Assembly: GCA_963784645.1 (NCBI GenBank)
Contig: CAWARY010000003.1
Coordinates: 124,001-188,000 of the forward strand
Reading direction: 5' to 3'
DNA from: JBBRVW01 sp963784645
GTDB taxonomy: Bacteria > Actinomycetota > Actinomycetes > JACCUZ01
DNA length: 64,000 nucleotides
Positions 60,026 to 64,000 of the stretch are shown piece by piece (the stretch's first letter is position 1; each line of letters opens with the position of its first letter). A program made the translations under genes and the position numbers. The notes beneath the pieces were generated by a model. It saw only the letters and a list, made by a program, of their open reading frames with translations, made no database searches and was not told the origin of the DNA.

Positions 60026-62365
60026 TCAGACCTGGGCGAGCCCGGCCTCGTCCTTCTCCTCGGCCACCGCGATGCTGCGGCGCTTGGACCAGTAGATGGC
60101 ACCCGCGATGATCGCGGCCGCCACCAGGGCCACCAGGATCCGCAGCCCGGTGTTGGCGTCGGCGCCGACGGACAGCGACACGACGGCCGGCGCGATGAGC
60201 AGCGACACCAGGTTCATCACCTTGATGAGCGGGTTGATCGCCGGGCCGGCGGTGTCCTTGAACGGGTCGCCGACGGTGTCGCCGATGACGGTGGCCTCGT
60301 GGGCCGGCGAGCCCTTGCCGCCGTTGGCACCGTCCTCGACGAGCTTCTTCGCGTTGTCCCACGCGCCACCGGAGTTGGCGAGCAGGATCGCCATCAGGGT
60401 GCCCGTGGCGATCGCACCCGCGAGGTACGAGCCGAGGGCGCCGACGCCGAGGCCGAAGCCGACGGCGATCGGGGCCAGCACCGCCAGCAGGCCCGGCGTC
60501 GCGAGCTCGCGCAGCGAGTCGCGGGTGCAGATGTCCACGACCTTTCCGTACTCCGGCTTCGCGGTCCCCTCCATGATCCCGGGGATCTCCCGGAACTGGC
60601 GGCGCACCTCGAACACGATCGCGCCGGCGGCGCGGGTCACCGCGTTGATCGCGAGCGAGGAGAACATGAAGACGACCGACGCGCCGATGATGAGACCGAC
60701 CAGGTTCTTCGGGTCGGACACGTTGAGGACGCCGGTGTACTGCAGGTTGCGGACGTTGTCGTCCAGCTGGGCACCGGTGTCGGTGACGGCCGTCTTGACC
60801 GAGTCGGTGAAGGAGCCGAACAGCGCGGTGGCCGCGAGGACCGCCGTCGAGATGGCGATGCCCTTGGTGATGGCCTTGGTGGTGTTGCCGACCGCGTCGA
60901 GGTCGGTGAGCACCCGGGAGCCCGCCTCATCGATGTCGCCGGACATCTCCGCGATGCCCTGCGCGTTGTCGGAGATCGGGCCGAACGTGTCCATGGCCAC
61001 GATGACGCCGACCGTGGTGAGCAGGCCGGTGCCGGCCAGCGCGACGCAGAACAGGCCGAGGATGACCGAGCCGCCGCCGAGCAGGTACGCGCCGAACACG
61101 GCCGAGCCGATGAGCAGCGCGGTGTAGACGGCGGACTCGAGGCCGACGGTGAAGCCGGACAGGATGACCGTGGCCGGCCCGGTGAGCGAGGTGCGGACGA
61201 TGTCCTGAACCGGGCGCTTGTTGCCCTCGGTGAAGTAGCCGGTGAGCAGCTGGATGATCGAGGCGAGCGCGATGCCGATCACCACCGAGCCGATGGCGAG
61301 CAGCCGCGGGTCACGGTCGCCGGCGTCGGCGATGATGTCCTGCGGCACGTTGGCGAGGCCGCTGAGCGACCCGGGCAGGTAGACGAAGGCGGCGACCGCG
61401 CAGAGGACGGCCGAGATGCCGGCCGAGGTGAAGAAGGCACGGTTGATGGCCTGCATCCCGCTCTTGTCGGTCGGGCGCAGCTTGGTGAGGAAGACGCCGA
61501 TGATCGCCGTCACGGCACCGATGGCCGGCACGATGAGCGGGAAGACCAGGCCCTCCTCGCCGAAGGCGGCCTTGCCGAGGATCAGGGCGGCCACGAGCAT
61601 CACGGCGTAGGACTCGAACAGGTCGGCCGCCATGCCGGCGCAGTCGCCGACGTTGTCACCGACGTTGTCGGCGATGGTGGCGGCGTTGCGCGGGTCGTCT
61701 TCGGGAATGCCCTGCTCGACCTTGCCCACCAGGTCGGCGCCGACGTCGGCGGCCTTGGTGAAGATGCCGCCCCCGACCCGGATGAACATCGCGAGCAGCG
61801 CCGCGCCGAAGCCGAAGCCCTCGAGGACCGTCGGGGCGTCACCCTCGTAGATGAAGACGACCGAGGCAGCGCCCAGCAGACCGAGGCCGACCGTGAGGAA
61901 GCCCACGACGCCACCGGTGCGGAAGGCGATGCGCATGGCGTTGGCCGCGCCGTTCGCCTCGCGCGCGGCCGCGGCGACCCGCAGGTTCGCCCGGGTGGCC
62001 AGACCCATGCCGGCGTACGCGATGAACGCGGAGAAGCCGGCGCCGATGACGAAGAACAGCGAACGGCCGAAGCGGATGCCCGCGGTGTCGGCCGGCAGCA
62101 GGCTCAGCAGCACGAGCGCCAGGACGGCGAAGGCGGCCAGCGTCTTGAACTGCCGGGTGAGGAAGGCGGAGGCACCCTCCTGGACCGCGGCGGCGATGCT
62201 CTGCATCTTCTCGGTGCCCTGCCCCGCGGCGAGCACGGTGCGGCGCAGCGAGACGGCGAAGCCGAGCGCGACGAGCGCGACGGCGGCGACCACCACGACG
62301 TAGCTGAGGTTGGCGCCGCTCAGATCGAGCGTGTCACCGCTGGCGGCACGGGTGAGCCCCGACAT
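60026..62365 (-). CDS. hppA: Membrane proton-pumping pyrophosphatase, K+-independent type
   Basis: A 779-residue, 16-helix ion pump that couples pyrophosphate hydrolysis to proton transport. VGGGIFTKAADVGADLVGKVE (core FTKAADVGADLVGK), EDDPRNAATIADNVGDNVGDCAGM (core DNVGDNVGD) and GDTVGDPFKDTAGPA carry the Mg-pyrophosphate Asp residues. In GNTTKAITKG the first Lys occupies the site where K+-dependent enzymes have Ala, so this is the K+-independent class, which pumps H+. ATG 62365 has AGGAGG six bases upstream. It is the usual neighbour of the anti-sigma pair in actinobacteria. Confidence 0.95.
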   Translation of the reverse strand: MSGLTRAASGDTLDLSGANLSYVVVVAAVALVALGFAVSLRRTVLAAGQGTEKMQSIAAAVQEGASAFLTRQFKTLAAFAVLALVLLSLLPADTAGIRFGRSLFFVIGAGFSAFIAYAGMGLATRANLRVAAAAREANGAANAMRIAFRTGGVVGFLTVGLGLLGAASVVFIYEGDAPTVLEGFGFGAALLAMFIRVGGGIFTKAADVGADLVGKVEQGIPEDDPRNAATIADNVGDNVGDCAGMAADLFESYAVMLVAALILGKAAFGEEGLVFPLIVPAIGAVTAIIGVFLTKLRPTDKSGMQAINRAFFTSAGISAVLCAVAAFVYLPGSLSGLANVPQDIIADAGDRDPRLLAIGSVVIGIALASIIQLLTGYFTEGNKRPVQDIVRTSLTGPATVILSGFTVGLESAVYTALLIGSAVFGAYLLGGGSVILGLFCVALAGTGLLTTVGVIVAMDTFGPISDNAQGIAEMSGDIDEAGSRVLTDLDAVGNTTKAITKGIAISTAVLAATALFGSFTDSVKTAVTDTGAQLDDNVRNLQYTGVLNVSDPKNLVGLIIGASVVFMFSSLAINAVTRAAGAIVFEVRRQFREIPGIMEGTAKPEYGKVVDICTRDSLRELATPGLLAVLAPIAVGFGLGVGALGSYLAGAIATGTLMAILLANSGGAWDNAKKLVEDGANGGKGSPAHEATVIGDTVGDPFKDTAGPAINPLIKVMNLVSLLIAPAVVSLSVGADANTGLRILVALVAAAIIAGAIYWSKRRSIAVAEEKDEAGLAQV

Positions 62366-62600
62366 GCGTCCTCCTGTGTAGGGGCACCACCGCTCGACGC
62401 AGTGGTCACCCGGCTGTCCGAGTCGCGCGCGAGAGCGTGGACCTCTCGGGATCGGCCCCTGCAGCCCGAGACGCAGGCGTACGGGCGGGGGACGGACCCG
62501 GCGCGCCGGGAGTCTACGCAGCGGTAACCGTGAGAAGCGAACCGGGGCGGCGTCGCGTCCGGGTGCACGCCGGGTCGGACGGCGGGCGCAGGGAGCAGGA

Positions 62601-63026
62601 CTAGGTGGTGGGCCAGGTCATGCGGACCACCACGCCCGAGTCGCGCCCGGGCTCGACGGCGACGTCGTCGACCAGCCCGCTGATCACGGCCAGCCCGACA
62701 CCGGGCGGCACCGCCTCGGCGTCGACGAGGTCGGCGACGTCGGCCAGGGCCCCGAAACCCTCGGAGCCGAGCTCGGCCGGGGCCTCGTCGGTCACGGCGA
62801 CCCGGAACGCGTCCGGGTCGTCGACCAGGGTCACCAGGACCGGTCGGTCGGGGCAGTGCCGACGGTGCAGGTGGACGGCGCGCGAGCAGGCCTCGCCCAC
62901 CGCCAGGCGTACCTCGTCGAGCACGGTCTCGTCGACGCCGGACCGGCGTGCGACTGCAGCAGCCACCAGGCGTGCAGTCCGGACGTGCGCCGGCAGCGCG
63001 CTGAACCTCAGCTCAACCGTGGCCAC
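62601..63026 (-). CDS. Anti-sigma factor kinase-like ATPase (RsbW/SpoIIAB family)
   Basis: A 141-residue GHKL protein. The N-box is VRLAVGEACSRAV, the ATP-lid glycine region VPPGVGLAVISGLVD, and the C-terminal strand GVVVRMTWP. Such proteins bind and inhibit a sigma factor and phosphorylate an anti-anti-sigma factor. GTG 63026 has GAGGAAGG five bases upstream. It follows the STAS gene by 55 bases on the same strand. No sigma gene is nearby. Confidence 0.88.
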   Translation of the reverse strand: MATVELRFSALPAHVRTARLVAAAVARRSGVDETVLDEVRLAVGEACSRAVHLHRRHCPDRPVLVTLVDDPDAFRVAVTDEAPAELGSEGFGALADVADLVDAEAVPPGVGLAVISGLVDDVAVEPGRDSGVVVRMTWPTT

Positions 63027-63081
63027 GGGGACCTTCCTCGGTGCGGTGCTCGTGGTGCTCGGGTTCCGTCGATGGCCTGCG

Positions 63082-63423
63082 TCACTCGGTGGCGCTGACC
63101 GCCTCGTCGACCGAGGAGTGGATCGGGAAGACCTTGGTCAGTCCGGTGATCCGGAAGATCTTCAGGATCCGCTCCTGGGTGCAGACCAGGCGCAGCGAGC
63201 CGTCGTGGGCGCGGACCCGCTTGAGGCCGCCGACCAGGACGCCGAGGCCGGTCGAGTCGAGGAAGTCGACCCGCTCCATGTCGACCACGAGGTGGTACTT
63301 GCCGTCGGCCACGAGGTCCACCAGCTGCTCCCGCAGCCGCGGCGCGGTGTAGACGTCGATCTCGCCGCCCACCTCGACGATCGTGCGGTCACCCTCGGTG
63401 CGGGTCGAGAGGGAGAGGTCCAC
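63082..63423 (-). CDS. Anti-anti-sigma factor (STAS, BldG-like)
   Basis: A 113-residue STAS protein. The phospho-Ser is Ser57 in DFLDSTGLGVLVGG; GGEIDVYTAPRLREQL and LRLVCTQERILKIFRITGL (core KIFRITGL) are typical. When unphosphorylated it binds the partner kinase and frees the sigma factor. GTG 63423 is six bases after a perfect AGGAGG; the longer open frame upstream is not used. Divergent from the helicase; 212 bases between them hold no gene I can see. Confidence 0.92.
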   Translation of the reverse strand: MDLSLSTRTEGDRTIVEVGGEIDVYTAPRLREQLVDLVADGKYHLVVDMERVDFLDSTGLGVLVGGLKRVRAHDGSLRLVCTQERILKIFRITGLTKVFPIHSSVDEAVSATE

Positions 63424-63635
63424 GAAGTCCTCCTGCAAGGTTCGGGCGATCAGGGAGCAAGACGAGATGTGCACGGGTCCTGCCCCGTGACCGGTCGCAT
63501 TCAACCATCCCGGCCTCCGCGGCTGCGCATTCGCCCGATCGGGCCCCCCGCGTGCTCGGCCGCGGCAGCCGCCCGCCTGCGGAGCCGGCTGCCGCGACGA
63601 ACGCCCGTGTCCCGGGCCGGTGCGAGACTCGCCGG

Positions 63636-64000
63636 GTGCCACCCGAGGACGCCCAGCCCGCCGCGTCGGTCGCCGACCAGCGGCTCGCCCGGTTGCTCGC
63701 GCCGGCCGGGCGGCGCGAGCGGCTGACCCACGTCGAGCGGGTGCCGGGCCGGGTCGGGCGGCCCGTCAGCTGGCCGGACTGGGTGCACCGGGACCTGGTC
63801 GACGCCCTGGTCAAGGCCGGCGTCGACGAGCCCTGGAGCCACCAGGTCGAGGCCGCCGAGCACGTGCGGGCCGGCCGGTCCACGGTCGTCGCCACCGGCA
63901 CCGCCTCCGGCAAGTCGCTCTGCTACCTGCTGCCGGCCCTGACCGGTGTCCTCGACTCGGCCGACCGCGGCGGGGTCGCCACGCCGCCCACCACGCTCTA
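63636..64000 (+). CDS. DEAD/DEAH-box helicase (partial, N-terminus)
   Basis: From GTG 63636 the frame stays open to the right edge (121 codons). It reads VSWPDWVHRDLVDALVKAGV, WSHQVEAAEHVRAGRSTVV (Q-motif region) and GTASGKSLCYLLPAL, the Walker A loop (GxxxGKS) of the large DUF1998-type helicases of the MrfA/YprA group, which act in DNA repair. The DEAH motif and the rest lie outside. Divergent from the STAS gene, the usual arrangement in actinobacteria. Confidence 0.85.
   Translation, partial: MPPEDAQPAASVADQRLARLLAPAGRRERLTHVERVPGRVGRPVSWPDWVHRDLVDALVKAGVDEPWSHQVEAAEHVRAGRSTVVATGTASGKSLCYLLPALTGVLDSADRGGVATPPTTL

Noticed and set aside
59612..62527. 971-residue plus-strand frame opposite hppA
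   Set aside because: Low-complexity Asp/Arg/Gly/Val text and no recognisable fold; antisense to the clear hppA gene.

Overview
The window is very GC-rich, uses many GTG starts, and packs genes into runs joined by 4-base ATGA/GTGA overlaps. Its families (zinc-dependent HEETH metalloprotease, DUF3180, MFS-dTMP kinase fusion, TopA with a lysine-rich tail, GPGG small membrane protein) point to a free-living, high-GC actinomycete. Placement below class level is not possible by eye. I see no insertion sequence, prophage, CRISPR array or rRNA; one tRNA is present.

Layout. 0-2.6 kb: coaX (partial), panC and a DUF2520 Rossmann gene on the minus strand, divergent from a ZIP transporter. 2.7-6.6 kb: an allene-oxide-cyclase-like secreted protein, a secreted RTX protein, a RibD_C reductase, DUF1810 and a PIG-L deacetylase. 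6.6-12 kb: a MidA/NDUFAF7-type methyltransferase, a P450 coupled to two bPH2 membrane proteins, and a stand-alone nuoD. 12-17.3 kb: two small genes, then an OpuC-type osmoprotectant ABC transporter with an apparently permuted binding protein. 17.3-19 kb: a PadR regulator and two membrane proteins behind look-alike promoters. 18.8-25.9 kb: a long minus-strand housekeeping run (tilS, hpt, ftsH, folE, folP, NTF2-like, folB, folK, DUF3180). 26-31.9 kb: metalloprotease, small GPGG protein, DacB, Ppa, a membrane protein and an NlpC/P60 hydrolase. 32-35.5 kb: a DivIVA-like coiled coil, a secreted glycoamylase-like/RTX protein and small unknowns.

35.7-45 kb is a signalling and export island: lipoprotein, two ABC ATPases, FtsX-like permease, two OmpR-type response regulators, two histidine kinases and an acidic secreted repeat protein. 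45-51.5 kb: a frameshifted MOSC/flavin/2Fe-2S oxidoreductase, tRNA-Thr, a secreted peptidase, GlpD and a class F-type sortase. 51.5-63.5 kb is conserved core: holB, MFS-tmk, topA, a class I methyltransferase, the membrane pyrophosphatase hppA, and an anti-sigma/anti-anti-sigma pair. A DEAD/DEAH helicase runs off the right edge.

The most interesting items are: a circularly permuted OpuC binding protein; twin promoters with a PadR-operator-like palindrome against the -10; a MidA-type methyltransferase near a NuoD that keeps the target arginine; tandem repeats inside topA and over the nuoD stop codon; a dispersed family of GATCACG hairpins; and two probable homopolymer frameshifts, which may be natural or assembly errors. 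I found no clear wholly new defence or mobile system.
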